DNA from: Dendrophyllia cribrosa
Taxonomy: Eukaryota; Cnidaria; Anthozoa; Scleractinia; Dendrophylliidae
Assembly: GCA_024195265.1 (NCBI GenBank)
Contig: JAJLRJ010000010.1
Span: 8,489,667 to 8,553,666 of the forward strand
DNA length: 64,000 bases
Reading direction: 5' to 3'
Shown here: in pieces, positions 1 through 14,100 of the stretch
Layout of the letters: every line of letters starts with the position of its first letter
How positions within the stretch are numbered: position 1 is the first letter of the stretch
Made by a program: the position numbers and the translations under genes
Notes under the pieces: model-generated
What the model saw: only the letters and a program-made list of their open reading frames with translations
Told to the model about the DNA's origin: nothing
Databases searched by the model: none

Positions 1-91
1 GATTTTTGTTTTCCTTTGGCTGTGATTACGATAATGAATTTGAGACAAAGGGAAATAAAAATTAAACTGGTTTGAAAAATTTCAAACCAAA
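1..91. repeat. Palindromic MITE, truncated by the window edge
   Basis: Its right half (GAGACAAAGG...AATAAAAATTAAACTGG...TTTCAAACC) matches the element at 302-426. Confidence 0.65.
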
Positions 92-301
92 GACAAATTT
101 GATTTACAACTACATTGTACATTGTAATACAAACAGGGCTGTTCTCTTGCAGTGCCTTTCATATATCTTGGATAACAAAAAATCCTCGTTGTTTTCTCAA
201 AGCTTAATTATTATTGCTAGACACTCTGGTTTTCATAGTCGGGACCCCTTGGGTTCCCTATCTTCACATGCATCATTCTGTGTATACATTGTGGTTCAAT
301 T

Positions 302-426
302 TTGGTTTTGGTTTCGAAAATTTCAAACCAGTTTAATTTTTATTTTCATTTGTCTCAGACTATGGTAATGAATTGGAGACAAAGAGAAATAAAAATTAAA
401 CCTGATTAAAACTTTCAAACCAAAAA
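302..426. repeat. Palindromic MITE copy
   Basis: Near-palindrome with arms TTTCAAACCAGTTTAATTT and its complement around GAGACAAAG/CTTTGTCTC. It is the fullest copy of this family here; a half copy lies near 2500-2560. Confidence 0.7.
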
Positions 427-666
427 AGAATTAAACTATAACATATAATTTTATTTGAGTTTATTCCAGAAATTGATTAGCACAGTGTACCCTCTTCTGA
501 AAGTTTAAAGAGCCCTTCTGAAAATGGGAGCCCCAAAATATTTACCGTATTTTAAACTTTTTTATACAGGATGTTCAATGAAACAATTAGTTGGTACTAT
601 TTATAAATCATTGGGTTACAAATATCAATGCTGCATTCTGGATTCATATGTAGTTATTACAGTTAT

Positions 667-1848
667 CAGGGATTCTGACAGGGTGCGCGGGTGCGGGACC
701 GCACAATTCGGTCAAACCCGCACAATTCCGCACAATTCCTAAAAATCCGCACAATCCCGCACAATACTGAAATATTTGCTTAAAATTTTAATTAAATCAG
801 GTATTTCTATTGATTACCAAGATTTTGAGAAACGTTTTAGGCTATTTTCAGTCCATTTTCCTTCCAAACAATCGAGAAATCCCTCGCTTTCCTCGAACAG
901 CTCGAGCGATCGATATAAAAACAACAAGGCGTTCTCTTCGCCGTCCTGGGAACTAGTCTCAGTTTTACTTCTATCCGACTTCCTACCGAATTTTTCGCGT
1001 AGCTTTTTAGTTGTCGTTTTCCAGACATTATGTCGTTTTTCTAAGCAGCCTGTCGATATTTTATCGAGCGCTTTCGCTTCCTCTCTCAGTTAAATATGTT
1101 GGGGACCGAAGAAGAAACACCGAAGAAATGTACCGTCGCGCCGAAATGAAATGTCACTCTATCTGAATTATTTTCGCAAAGAACTGATCAAGTTTGCGAA
1201 TCGACAAACAAACTATTAAAGCGCTGGAACTTCGGATTGATAGGAGAAAATTATTAAGTTCTGAATGATCAGAATACTGGATTTTATTTTTTCAATCAAG
1301 TGAAAGACGTTTTCATTCAGGAAAATGCAAAACAAGCATGCTATCAAATTACATTTAGCACGCAATTTGCATACATCTCGAGGTTCTGTTTTTGCGGCAA
1401 ACTTTCGAAGAAATTGTGTGAACCTTTAATGGAAATTATTCACACTACATAAAATGTACGGATTTTTAATAAAGGAACTCGCTCAGATCGGAAACATTTT
1501 ATTTTGAGTGGTATTTCGGTTTTACCCGATCGAGTTCATCGTGTCACGCAATGTGGTTTTGTTGAGACAAATAAACTTTGGTGAAGAAAAACAGCCGCAA
1601 ATTGGCGATTGCTGGTACATTTTGATCCCCAAAGTAAAACATCTATTTGTATTTTTCATTTATGCAGAATTTCCTCCCTGTCATATTTTTCTGGCCTGGC
1701 TAGAACACTGGTGATTGAATATTTGGTTGGTCACAGGATTGCGCAATCCCGCACAATTTCCCGCACAATCGAAGAAATTTACCGCACAATTTGCCGCAAA
1801 ACTCCCGCACAATTTTAGTTTTTTTCCCGCACCCTGTCAGAATCCCTG
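667..1848. mobile_element. Non-autonomous TIR DNA transposon, 1,182 bp
   Basis: Perfect 21-bp inverted termini beginning CAGGGATTCTGACAGGG, at 667-687 and 1828-1848, flanked by the direct repeat AGTTAT (661-666 and 1849-1854). Both subterminal regions carry clustered CGCACAATT motifs in opposite orientation. The CAGGG termini and subterminal repeats resemble hAT elements, but 6 bp is short for hAT. No transposase is visible. Confidence 0.85.
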
Positions 1849-2350
1849 AGTTATGTATAACATAACTCAGACTGTTAGTGAAAGTACGTAACTGTTTGAA
1901 TTATCAAAGTTCTTCTGCAGTTATTTTAGCTTTTGTTTTTTGTCAAGGGGTTCTCATAGTTAGTAGTTTTGAATAATCATTTGCACTAATGACAAAATGT
2001 AAACAGTAAAATTATGCCTTGAATTTTATGTCAGATTATAAAAAATGTGAAAAAAGCATGTAATTAAAGTGCTGTCTGATAGCCTGGGGCTATTGGATTA
2101 TTTTGTTGGTTAATGAGATTTTATCTGTCACTTGTTTGACAGGCATGTAAAGCCTATCGGCTTTTAAGCTAGCAGATAAAATAAAGTTTATAGTAGCAAA
2201 GGCCTTTGGATTGCACATTCGCTACCTTATTTCAAGACATTTTCGCATTTTTCAAAGTTCACAAAAATATGTCCCCAAAAAATTTGCTTATCTGAAAAAA
2301 GACTTATCTAAATCTAAGACAAAAAAATGTGATTTTTTTTATTAAAACAG

Positions 2351-2471
2351 GGCAGTAAAGATTTTTCAGCAAGTGCTGTATATCGATCCAAGTTTTAATT
2401 GTTCCAATGAAGTTCATCTCAGATTGGGAATCATATTCAAAGCACAAGGAAGCTGTGAAGCAAGTGTTAAG
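2351..2471 (+). CDS. KDM6A: KDM6A exon a (TPR)
   Basis: Acceptor AAAACAG before 2351 and donor GTATGTG after 2471. The first base completes a codon from an upstream exon. It encodes a TPR helix pair with [13 protein letters not shown] and [11 protein letters not shown], matching the UTX segment AFQEVLYVDPSF / EIHLRLGLMFK. Confidence 0.9.
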
Positions 2472-5082
2472 GTATGTGTTAGATATATGTGGTTCAAATT
2501 TTTCTTTGGTTTAAACATTTTCAAACCAATTTAATTGTTGTTTTCCCCTGTTAATCAGGCGGAATGCCGAGTCTACAATGTACCTGATTAATAAAATGAG
2601 AAGTGATTCTCGGTCACTTTTGAGTGTTGTTGAAACATGTCTTGGGTTTTTGCTGTGTTATGATCGTGCCCTCTACAAGTTAAGATGCCAAAGGAAACTT
2701 TTAAAACAGAGAATTTAACAGTAAAAAAACTGAAAATTTTGTTCAACCATAACCTGCTTATCAGAGTTTGGTTGCCATGGAAACATCACATGTTGTAGGA
2801 AAAAAAATTCTGAAAATGAATGTTCAAAAAATGTTTGGGGGGGCCCCCTTGTATGCCCAAGGGTTAATAAATTACGGTATATTTAAATAAATAGACATAA
2901 ATTATATTTAGATCAATTTACTTAGATGTGCCTGCATTAACATGACAGGAGGAGGTGCCTGAAAAACTCCTGGTAGACATGTTTGTGCAGGGTACATTTA
3001 ATTTAAATATTGAAGGATGTAGAAATAATGCTATTCTGTGTTTTAACTTTCCAGCACTTTCAAATGGCTCTGATGGATTCTAGTCCCTGCTCACTGTCAA
3101 AAGTTGAAAGTAAGCATGAACAGCTTATAATAATTGAGGCCTGTTTGATGCAATTTTTGTTGCGCTCTCCAATGCAACATTGTCACAAGTGTAAACTAGC
3201 AGTGATTTCTATGCGATTCGGGTGCAATTTGCTGCGATTTCCTTAAAATCGCCGCTAAGTTGCATCAGGTTTTGAACATGTTTGAAATCTCTGTGATCTC
3301 GCTGCATAATTGTACTGAAATCATCACAAGTTTATGCAGACAAATTTGAAGATGCAACTTGTTTGCCACAAAAGTTGCATTGAAAAAGCAACAACAATGG
3401 CACAAAATATCGCCTGTGTAAATGGGCCTTTACTGGGAATGAACAATTTTCTTGTTTTTGTTTTTTAACCGTTCATTGTGCCTATTGGTGAAGAGGTTTG
3501 ATGTACACTCCTGATTGAAAAAACGTTGTTGGGTAAAAAGTGTAAACTATGAATGATATGACCGAATGGTTTTAAAGGAAATGGAAAAATATTACTGTGT
3601 TCTTAATAAATTCCACATTATTATAACAAAGTACTGTATACTTCAAATCATCCAAGTAATAAATCTAAAATGTCAATAAGTGGAATGTTAGTGAGCCTTA
3701 TAATTATTTACCTTGTTCTCAAAATTCCACTATGTTGTGTCATTTATGCTTTTTACTTTGTTTCCTGGCAACGTTTCTGCAATTACGTGTAAACAAAAAA
3801 TAGACAGTTTTTATAGAAAACAACATTTTTCTTTTGTTGATCTTAGTTCGTTTTCATCTTGGCCACCTTTTTGAGATGCAGAACAAGTGTGATTTAGCAC
3901 AAGAAATGTATGAAACAATAATCAACACTCCTAATGCACCCAATAGTGTCAGAGCTAATGCCTATAAACAACTGGGTAAGTACAGTATAACAGATGCACA
4001 AGTTGAATTTTTGTTTGTATGTGGTTCAGCTTCCAGTTTTGTGTCAGCTGACGTACAACTACAATAACACTTATGTCAACTCTCCTGGATTATCCGGGAG
4101 TCTCCCGGATACGGAACGAATCTCCCGGTCTCCCGTACGAGTCACAAAATCTCCCGGATAAAAGCGACTTTGGATCTTTTCTCTACAATAGGCTAAGATT
4201 TTAACCCAAATTTTCCCAAACCCCCCCAAAAAATTTGGTCTTTCTTCGTATCTTAACTTCTCAAACGCTTTTCGGGTCCTAGGAATGCAGAAAATGGCAC
4301 TTTTAGAGGGTAAAGCCAAAAAAAATTTCCGGATGCCCCTAGATGCTCGCAACTTCGTTGCTCAATTCACGCCTTCGATGCAAAAAAATTTCACCCTCGG
4401 AAAAAAACTCCCTATTTTCAATCTCCAGAGGTTGGCATCTCTGCAATAATAATCTATTTTGAGTTTTTTAGTCATGATTTTGTCTTTTTAGTTCATATAT
4501 CTTTGCATTAATCACTTTTGGCAATTTATTCCTCCTATTGACAATAATTGTAAGATAATAAAGCAAGCTTAAAGCAAGCTCCTGGCCAATTAATCATAAA
4601 AACACGATATATCAGCTAGGACACTGTGTCTTCGACAGTATTTACAAAATAATGGCAAAATCCATTATTTTTTTAGTGACATTCTTTCATTCTGTTCTGA
4701 CAAATATTATTGGTAATTCTCAAACATTTCCTTATGGTCGCCTTGTTGGTGACTAATATCGGAGTGGTTCAACTTGATTCTCTAGACTTGTTTAGCACCG
4801 TTAAAGCATCCTGATTGTGGTTAATGTTTTCTTTTTACCAGGATGGATGTATTACAACAAGGAGCACCTTGGAGACAGGACGTCCAGAATGGAGAAAGCT
4901 GTTCAGTTGTTACTGAAGGCAATTGAGACAGATCCAAACAGTGGCGCTGCATGGTACTTAATAGGCAGGTGGGTTGATTTCTCTTGAAATTTTTAATTGC
5001 TATGTACATGTATGGTAAATAATAACAACTAGTTCCAATACAGTCACCTTCCACTATAGTGGACACCTTGGGGCCCAAGACC

Positions 5083-5124
<42 letters not shown>

Positions 5125-8100
5125 CCATATAAAAATGACGGGGGTGCTCGTCGGAAATTTTCGAAAAGCACCCTAAAAGGTACCAGAATGTTGTTTGATG
5201 GGCGTGGCTCAAATGAATTTTTAACCCTAAGAGTACCAATTGAAGGGGTGCCTGGAAAAAAGCCCTAAGTGACTTCTGATAAACTGCTAGATTCTCATTG
5301 GAAATTCCCTTGTATTCCCTTGTGAAACACAGGGAGAATTTGATGTTTCATCAAAAGTCACTGAGGGCCTTATTCCGCGCACCCCTTCATATTCTTAAAC
5401 AGCACATGTCATATTCTGGGCTTAATACCCTAAAAGGTACCGTGATAATTCCAACAGGGGTCATTTTGAATTTTAGCACCCTAAGAGGTACCAATACACA
5501 AATTTTGACCCCTGAAAGGTACGACGAGCACGACGAGCACCTTTCAAGTCATTTTATGTGCGCACTCAAAGAACTTGTTTCCAGTTCTTGAAACATATTC
5601 CTACAACCAGTCCCACAACCTTTATGTACATGTACATAAAAGTGCCAAATTAGATGTTGACTTCATCTGAGCATTTTTATTAATATGATACCTAGTTGGT
5701 TAAATCTTACTTTAAACCTTTTTGTGTCAGGTGTTATGCCATGCAAGGAAAAGTGCATGATGCTTTTACATCATACCGACAAGCCATTGACAAATCAGAA
5801 GCCAATGCTGATACCTGGTGCTCTATAGGGTAAGCTATCCCACACTGGTCTCTGTAAGATTTCTATTTTTGTCTATTGTCCAGGGTTGTCATTAGCAGCT
5901 GGCAACTGGTTGCCATGGCCAGCAACTACAGTAAAGATGAGCAGCTACTCCAAGTTTGAAAATGACTTTAAAGGACAACAAGCATGAAAGACATTCTTTG
6001 TTTTATGACCAGCTACTTTTACTGAGGGAGCCTGAGCTTCCTTCATACTGTACATTGTATCTAACCTTATTTTTCTGTTGTTCTTTTAGAGTGCTATACC
6101 AGCAACAAAACCAGCCTATGGATGCTCTGCAGGCCTATGTTTGTGCTATCCAGTTGGATCCAACCCATGTAGCAGCATGGACAGATTTGGGTATTCTTTA
6201 TGAAGCTTGTGAACAGCTGAGGTAAGAATTTATTTTGATATTTTCAGACAACAGGGGTTGTCCATGGGCAACCGGCTATAATTTATAACCAGTAACTGCA
6301 ATAATGCTGGGTCATAACATCACCGAGCTTAACCCTTTCACTCCCAGAGTCAATTATGGAGACATGTAGTGCAGTTCTAACTTTTGAGTTTGTCAACAAA
6401 ATCCTATGATGTGACCATTCAAATGAAACCTTTTCAATATTTTACAAAATGAAATTTGAGATTTTTTTATATTTTTTATTTTAATATTTACCATCTTTCT
6501 CTTTATCGCTTAAATATATGACACTTTATAAAACATTTCCTGATCCTAGCAGCATGCAGGGCGTGGGTTTATACATGTACATGAATCTAGATATTTATCA
6601 AAATTCAGATGGTAATATTGTAGTCTTCATTCTTTTTTCTTCATTAGTGATGCCATATCTTGTTACAGTGCAGCCAGGAGATATGGTGAGCTGATCTTGA
6701 ACAATAATTAACTCATTTGATACTTCAATGCTTATTGTGATGTAGCCTTTTATATTGTATATAGCAGGGCTGTCAATAAGGGCTGATTGGGGGGGGGGGG
6801 TAGGGATATGGATTTTCCCTGGGTATAATATGGGAGGGAGTTGCGATTTTTCCTGGCTATAGTGTAGGGGGTGGGGTGGGGATTTTTCCTGGCTATAGTG
6901 TAGGAGGTGGGGTGAGGATTTTCCCTAGCTATAGTGTGGGAGGTGGGGTGGGGATTTTCCCTGGCCATAATGTGGGGGGTGGGGTGGGAATATTCCCTGG
7001 CTATAATGTAAGGGGGGGGGGGGGGTGGGGTGGGGATATTCCCTTGCAATAATGTGGGGGTGGGATTTCCCCTGGCTATAATGTGGGGGGTGGGGTGGGG
7101 ATATTCCCTGGCAATAATGTGGGGGTGGGGTGGGGATATTCCCTGGCTATAATGTGGGGGGTGGGATGGGGATTTTCCCCAATATACAGTGTGTAGCCAT
7201 GTTACACCATAAACATAGAATCCAATGTTGTTTCTTAAATGTTCCTTGGAGCCTAAAGCTCAGAAGTCCTTAGATGTGAAAAGATACAATTATGTAGGGA
7301 CTTCAGCCATTACTGCATTTCCCATGTCAGTTTTTTGAGTAACCTGGGTTTGCATTCTTAAAATTTGAATCAGTGGGGCCTTGAGCTTTGAGTCAATGAA
7401 AATCTGACTTACATATCTAAGTATTTTGTGTCTGGAAAAGTGAACTATTAAAATGAAAAAAAAATTAAGGAGGGAACATATGTCTGGCATGGGTAGAAGG
7501 GAAAACACTCACAACTGCTGTTTGATTGACAGGTGCCACAGACAGCACAATCGAGGCACGTGTCAAAGCCCTGCAGGCTCAGCTAGCTATGATGCCGCAG
7601 CCAGTAGAAGGAGTGAAGAAGTAAGCTTTGTTTCTTGTACTTTGCTTTGTTTGAACTGTCTGGTTATGCCACAACACTTTGTAACACACTTTCAAGGTTA
7701 AGTAAAGTTCCAAACATTTCTTTAGATAACAGAAAGCATTTTCACACCTTTTTCCTTGCTGTGTATAAAATCTTCCGAAATCTCTGCTGACCTTTGACAG
7801 GAATATTCCATCTGTTGATGAGGCTTGGAAGTTACCGATTCCTGCCGAGCTTACCACAAGAACAATAAGGAATGCACAGGTAAGTCCTCAAAAAATTAGT
7901 TATTAATAGTGTAACAGGTCCTGGAAAGTCTTGCTAGACTGTAAGTATGCATCACACACAGTTTTTATTTATGCATAATGATGTAGTCAGACACATGTGA
8001 ATAATATCATGTGCAAATTTATGTGACTGTAATTATGTGCATGATTATGTATGCCAAATTAATCAAACATTGCAGGTTTTTTTTTTGGAGTATACAATTT

Positions 8101-11100
8101 TTGTTTTATTTTGGGGCTAATTTGAAAGCCCTTGAAGGGTTCTGGAAAATTGTTTGTGAGGAATATCTCAGACCATGTTTGAGGATGCTTGTATTGCCGT
8201 TTTAAAGAGACTACCGTAAACACCGGTGTATAGGCCGCGCTTTTTTGCCCAAAAATTTTTCCCACTATCTGAACGCCTGGAACAGGCTAACAGTAGGCAA
8301 ACGACAAGGCTGCCGGCTGAAAACTGCTGAAACTGTGTTTTTTTTTTTTTCAATACACGATGATTCGATGGATAGAAGCAAAGTCTAACTCATGTTTTGT
8401 GGAGCCAATTCCTGACTTACATTTTTATTTTAAAAAACGTTTTTTTTCCCAAAATTTGAGTTTCAAAACTCGGGATGCGGCTTATCTACGAGTGCGGCTT
8501 ATACACCGGTGTTTACGGTATTTTATTATCTAGTGGTACTTATTTGAAAAGTGAAATTGGCCAGGAAAAGGGGTCTTTAGTCTTTCAAGCTGTTTTCCCC
8601 CAGTGTTTTCTAGTTCTCATTAGTTGTCTACTGATGTCAGTTATTTATAAGGGATTGGTCGACCATGGATTTTGATTGTTTTGATAGGTGTGTGTTCATC
8701 CAGGATGTTATTAAATAAAAAAATGAACTCATGCAGCTTATTTTTGACATTATCAAATACGTCTTAAACTGACCGTGGTACTTGTGAAACATCCCTTTGA
8801 AATAAGTACATTTAATTTTCTTTCATTTGTAGGTAAAATTATTAACCAGTGGTCAGATACAAGTGCTGCAGCCCCAGCAACAACAGCAACTTCAGCAACT
8901 GTACTTACAACAACAAGCACACGCTCAACAGCAGCAACAGCAGCAGCAGCAAGGAGCGGCATTGAACAGTATGCAGGTCAATACTCAGGTTCACTTGGAC
9001 AACACTAAAAATATGGCCAATCATGTTTCATTTCAAGGAACAAAAGGAGAAAATCACGAACAGGTTAATGCAAGTCAGGCCAATCAACAGCCTCTTCCTG
9101 TTAGTGGCATGCAAAATAACTGGTCTGATACAGCGCAGCCTCCAAGTGATCAAAATGGGGGAACTGTGAGTTGTACCAATAGCGAGGTGCAAGCTAGCAC
9201 GACGCAAGTAATCGCGCATTCATCTATGTTGCTTGCACAACCGCATCCCAATGCATTTTCGCAGACAGACTCACTTCTTTCTCAGACTTGCAGTAATTCG
9301 ACTGTGACTGCCATGGAAACATCCTTTGCAGGAGCTCAAATGTTACAAGCGACAGGACATCAGAGTTCTATGGCAGGGTCCGAACCTGCAACATTATCGT
9401 CGCCTTCGTCAAACTTTGTTTCTACATCTTCCAACGTACTTCTCAGTCAAAGCGTTGTTAGTTGTCAAGGAACGACTTTTCTTTCTAGTGCTTTGGCAAC
9501 CACAGGGTCAACAACCATGTCGGAACCAACTGTACACAGTGGAATTGATACAACTATTTTAAGCGAGATTAACTGTTCTACAGACGCGAAGTCCAGTCCA
9601 TTAACAGGAAATGGAGATCCCACACTGAGCAACGGCCCTATCTCAAGCTACTCAGCTTTTTCAAGTTCAAATGCATGTGCAAGTGGAATGTCCATTTCTC
9701 CATTCTCATCCCCAAGTTATGTCATGTCACCCACACAGAAATCCCCTTTTCACACAACAGCATCCCTTTCACCAAGCATCACTCAACCACTCTCTATTAT
9801 CAACCCAAGCTGTCTATCACCAAGTTCAGGTCTACAGGGAGCGCATTCTGCATTCTCGCCTTCTCTGATTCCATCTGACCTTCTTTCACCATCAAAACAG
9901 CTTGCAGTTGTCTCACCATCGTCCAAGTCGCCATTCAATCTAAATTCAGGTGGCGATAATATGGTAGTGCCAAAGCTAAATTTATTGTTTGATCCCATGG
10001 CTATTCCATGTCCTCCCCCGACGCCAACGCCTCCTCTTCCTACGGACAAATTGTCTCCACAAACACCGAGTATTTATGTAAGTATTATACAGTACTTTGT
10101 GGTAACAGTTGTGCTTATAGGAGACATTATGATGTTTTATAAAATGCTCAAAGAAATTAAATGTAAATAAAAAAAATAAATATCAATTTTTAAAGAGGGT
10201 GGCACCAAGCTAACTCTAGGTTTATTAGGGTGGCCCTCTAAAAATTCCTGGTTGAATTGGAATTTAGAAATGTTAGTTTTTTGAGGAGGGAGGAAAAACC
10301 AGAGGAACCGGAGAAAAACCCTTGGAGCAAGGATGAAAACTAACAACAAACTCAACCCACTATATGATGCCGAGACATGTATTTATTGTGCATAGGTTCA
10401 GATTTATTATCTCAGAATTACTGGTGTCACATTACCTTGACTCTCTATAAGCCAGACACCTCTCTAAGAAGGACGGTTAGGGCCTGTCCCAATGGTGTCA
10501 TCTTAAAGAGAGTTGACTGGATCTGTGATCAGCTAAAAACATTACCACATTTATGTGGATGTTGTAGGTTAAAATTATTTTAGGTTAAAAATGATTTCAA
10601 CTCTGTTAATTTTTATTTTCCTTTGTCCCACATTCATTAACATAACATCAGACAAAGGAAAATAAAAATTAACCTCGTTTGAAATAATTTTAACCTACAA
10701 CATGGACATTATTTGTCCTTTTTAGGTTGAGAACAAGAAGGATGCATTTTCACCAGCACTTCAAAATCTGGTTGTGAATAATCATAGTCCTATTCTAGTT
10801 ATCAGAGGATTAGCAGCAGCTCTTAAATTAGGTTTGTGTTGCATACATAGAAGATATTAGTAATTATTGTAATACTTGGGTATGCAGAGATGTCGAGTTA
10901 AAAACAAAAAGATAAATTTCACATCTCCAAGCACTGAATGATGTACCGTTTTTTTTTTGTCTCTTATTTTTTTATTACGAAGTGTTAAGCAATTTCTTAA
11001 AGACTTTCCAAAGATTTGTCAAAGGTTGTACAAATGTTTTCCAAAGAAGATTGAGGCAAAGATTGCCAAAGATGTATGAAGATTTCAGAGAAAGATCTGA

Positions 11101-14100
11101 AGATGTTTCAATTGTAGATCAACACCTGTTACCTTGTTTTACATATTTAATAACTGCAAATCTTCTTGTTGTTTGTCATCATTTCACTTCACTGATGTCG
11201 CTGCCGGGGGTTCGTCCTCATTTCACTTCACTAATGTTGCGGTTTCTATGCTATGTCCCTTGTCGGAATTTCCCCTAACAGTACCTTATTCATTAATATG
11301 TGTTTGATTGCTTATCCTAATAACATGGGTGTTGGGGGCGAGGGGCACTTACAATCAGAAAGATTTCTCAACAACCAAGATTTCATGGGCTTACTGGTAT
11401 ATCTTTTTTGTTTGCTACTTACAGATTTAAGTTTATTTTCAACTAAGACTCTTGTTGAGACAAGTGGTGACCATCAAGTGGAAGTGAGAACACAGGTGAA
11501 TATTTTACTGAACCATGCACGCGTGTTGTCATAGAGGTGCATTGGTGTTAGTAGCAATTTATTAGTGCAATGGACTTTCACACAAAAGGTCATTGGTTCA
11601 AGGCCTGTGATGTTTTTCTTCAAACCCTGGAAACATTTTTTGTCCCCAAAAAGCTGGGTTATGTGTAGAATGTTTACCAATAAAGATTTGGATTTTTGTT
11701 GATTTTGAAAGCTAAGCAATAAAATTTTACCTTTACTGTACAGGTTGTATTGGTTTGCAGGCTAAAAACTTCAATTTAATTTTACTTCTCAAGCCCTTTA
11801 GGAATGAAGGACATTGCAGCATTCAACAAGGAGACGACATTTGCGCTAACATGTTTCGTCTGGCTTAGATCAAAACTACCTTGTGAAGTAGTTTCAATCA
11901 TACTGATAATAAACATGTTTTGATCATGATTCACGCAACGTGCCGCCTGATGTGAACAAATTTCCTAGTGAAACATAACATGTTTCATTCGTAATCAGAC
12001 TAAACATGTTTCGCCTCAATGTGAACACAGCATTAGTTGCTTCATTCTACAGAAACTGGTTTATAGCTCTTTTCTTGTGGGTGGCTTGTGTGCAACTATA
12101 CCTACCTTATCATGCTTGTTAGTGTGTCCTTTTGTTATAAGGAGAAGTTAGGATTACTTGACAACTAGGTGATACAAATATTTGCTGGTTTTATTTTCAG
12201 AGACTGCAGGCATCAGATGAAAACTGGGACACAGCTGGTGAGAAGAAAGTCTGGCTTTGTGAGAGTAGCAGGTAATGATTAGTTATTTAAGGACTTTGAC
12301 TCAATTATATAGTGGCCAGTTCAGTACTTAAAAAACAGGGACGTAGATTCAGTTTTTAACAGGCGGGAATATGGAACTGACAGCTGGTTAAAAACGAGAA
12401 AAATATAGTTATTATAAAGCTGCACTTGGCTTTTATAGCCGGAAAAGTGAAGTTCACAGCCGGGTAATTTCCCTGGTTCTCGGCTATTATCTACATCCCT
12501 GAAAAAGCAGCACTATTAGAGAATGCACCATTGGAGCTTTCATTTGAATGGTCACACTGTAGGATTACATCCACAGACTCAAACAGTTAGGAGTTGTTGC
12601 GTTACACGAGCCAACCGCGAGCCCGAGTCAACCTCGAGTCACGAGTCAACCTCGAGTTAAGCCAAAAAATGTATATGAATATATGTTGTAGGAAAAAATA
12701 TATGAATATATGAATATATCAAGATATTATTTTACGGTGGCCCACAACTGTCACGGCAAGAGCAAAAGACCCACGGCAAAAGCAAAAGGCTCACGGCAAA
12801 AGCAAAAAGCACACGGCAAAAGCAAAAGGCTCACGGCAAAAGCAGGCAAAAGCAAAAAGCTCACGGCAGAAGCAAAAGGCTCACGGCAAAAGCAAAAAGC
12901 TCACGGCAAGAGCAAAAAGCTCACGGTAAGAGTGGTCTTAAGGAGACTGGAAACTGTGTCGAGATAGCAGTTTTAAAAACAGATTTTTCCCCTTTTGTTT
13001 TTCTCTATACTTTTTTTTTATCATAATTCTTGTTGTCTAAATGGTCTCACAGTGGTAAACAGCCCGAAAAAAATATATTTGAGATATGAAAGACAACTGA
13101 AGCTTATTTTTGTATTAGCACCCGCACGTGGACTTTTTGGACAATCTGCTATTCATACGGTAGTCCAGAATTTTTCGTAGAATTTCCATGTAATCTGACT
13201 TATTCTTGCCGATCCAAAATATGCTGTCTTTGTAAAGATGCATTAAGCGATTCTAGTGCGCGTTGTTGATTTGATTCAGACTAATTTGCCAAGTCTGTGT
13301 ACACTACGCGAACGACTCATTTCTCGCCACTGAGAATTTGTTTATTGAACTCACAGTAAATGTCACGCAACCTCTCGTTCAAAGACCATAAATACAAGAC
13401 TAAAAGTAGGTTGACTAATCGCAAATTGAATTTCTTACAAACTTTGTTAAAAATATAATATTATAAATAAGGTAGGTAAATATTATTCTGAAAATTCCTC
13501 GAGCATTGGAACTCACAGACTGGAATAACCCCTATGAATAGCTAATACCAGCCAGCCTAAGTACAGTCCCGTACGACTAAAATTAAACCACTGCAAATAA
13601 TTCGAACGGGAGTCCAGACTTTCGTAGAATTTCCATGTAAATATCTATTTGACTCACGGCAGTACATCCCATCTTTGTTCAAAAGTTTTAAGGGAGTCCG
13701 TTAATATATTATTCAGCTGGTGCAGACCGTGCAACTGCCAACTCATTTCTCTTAGTCACGCCGCTCGCGGGAACACGCAGTCTGTACGTTCGAATACTCG
13801 AGAAATTTTCATAATAACATTTCCCTACCTTTTTCATAATATTTATTTTACATGTAACAGAGTTTGTGAAAAATTATTTCGCGATTATTCAACCTACGTT
13901 TAGTCTTGTATTTAATACATGTCAATAGTCCGTCTTTGAACGAGCGGTTGTGTGACCAAGTTACCCGTGAGTTTATGTGTAAAATGAGTTGTTCGCGTAG
14001 TGTACACAGACTGAGCAAATTAGTCTGAATCAAATCAACAACGCTCACTAGAATCGCTTAAAGGCTGGCACACACTAGGGGACATGTTGCGGGGACATAA

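Noticed and set aside
1..2350. Possible earlier KDM6A exons
   Set aside because: I looked for the UTX segment YGLGLVYFHYNAFQW and earlier TPRs and found nothing; the region is covered by a MITE and a TIR transposon.
10078..10170. Extension of the large KDM6A linker exon to a stop at 10170
   Set aside because: Donor GTAAGT at 10078 joins in frame to VENKKDAF at 10726, as in UTX. The extension is intron, though an intron-retained isoform cannot be excluded.
12710..12967. Lys-rich repeated ORF and its mirror at 14962-15153
   Set aside because: Product of the tandem array in the foldback arms, with a mirror copy in inverted orientation; no start context or splice signals.
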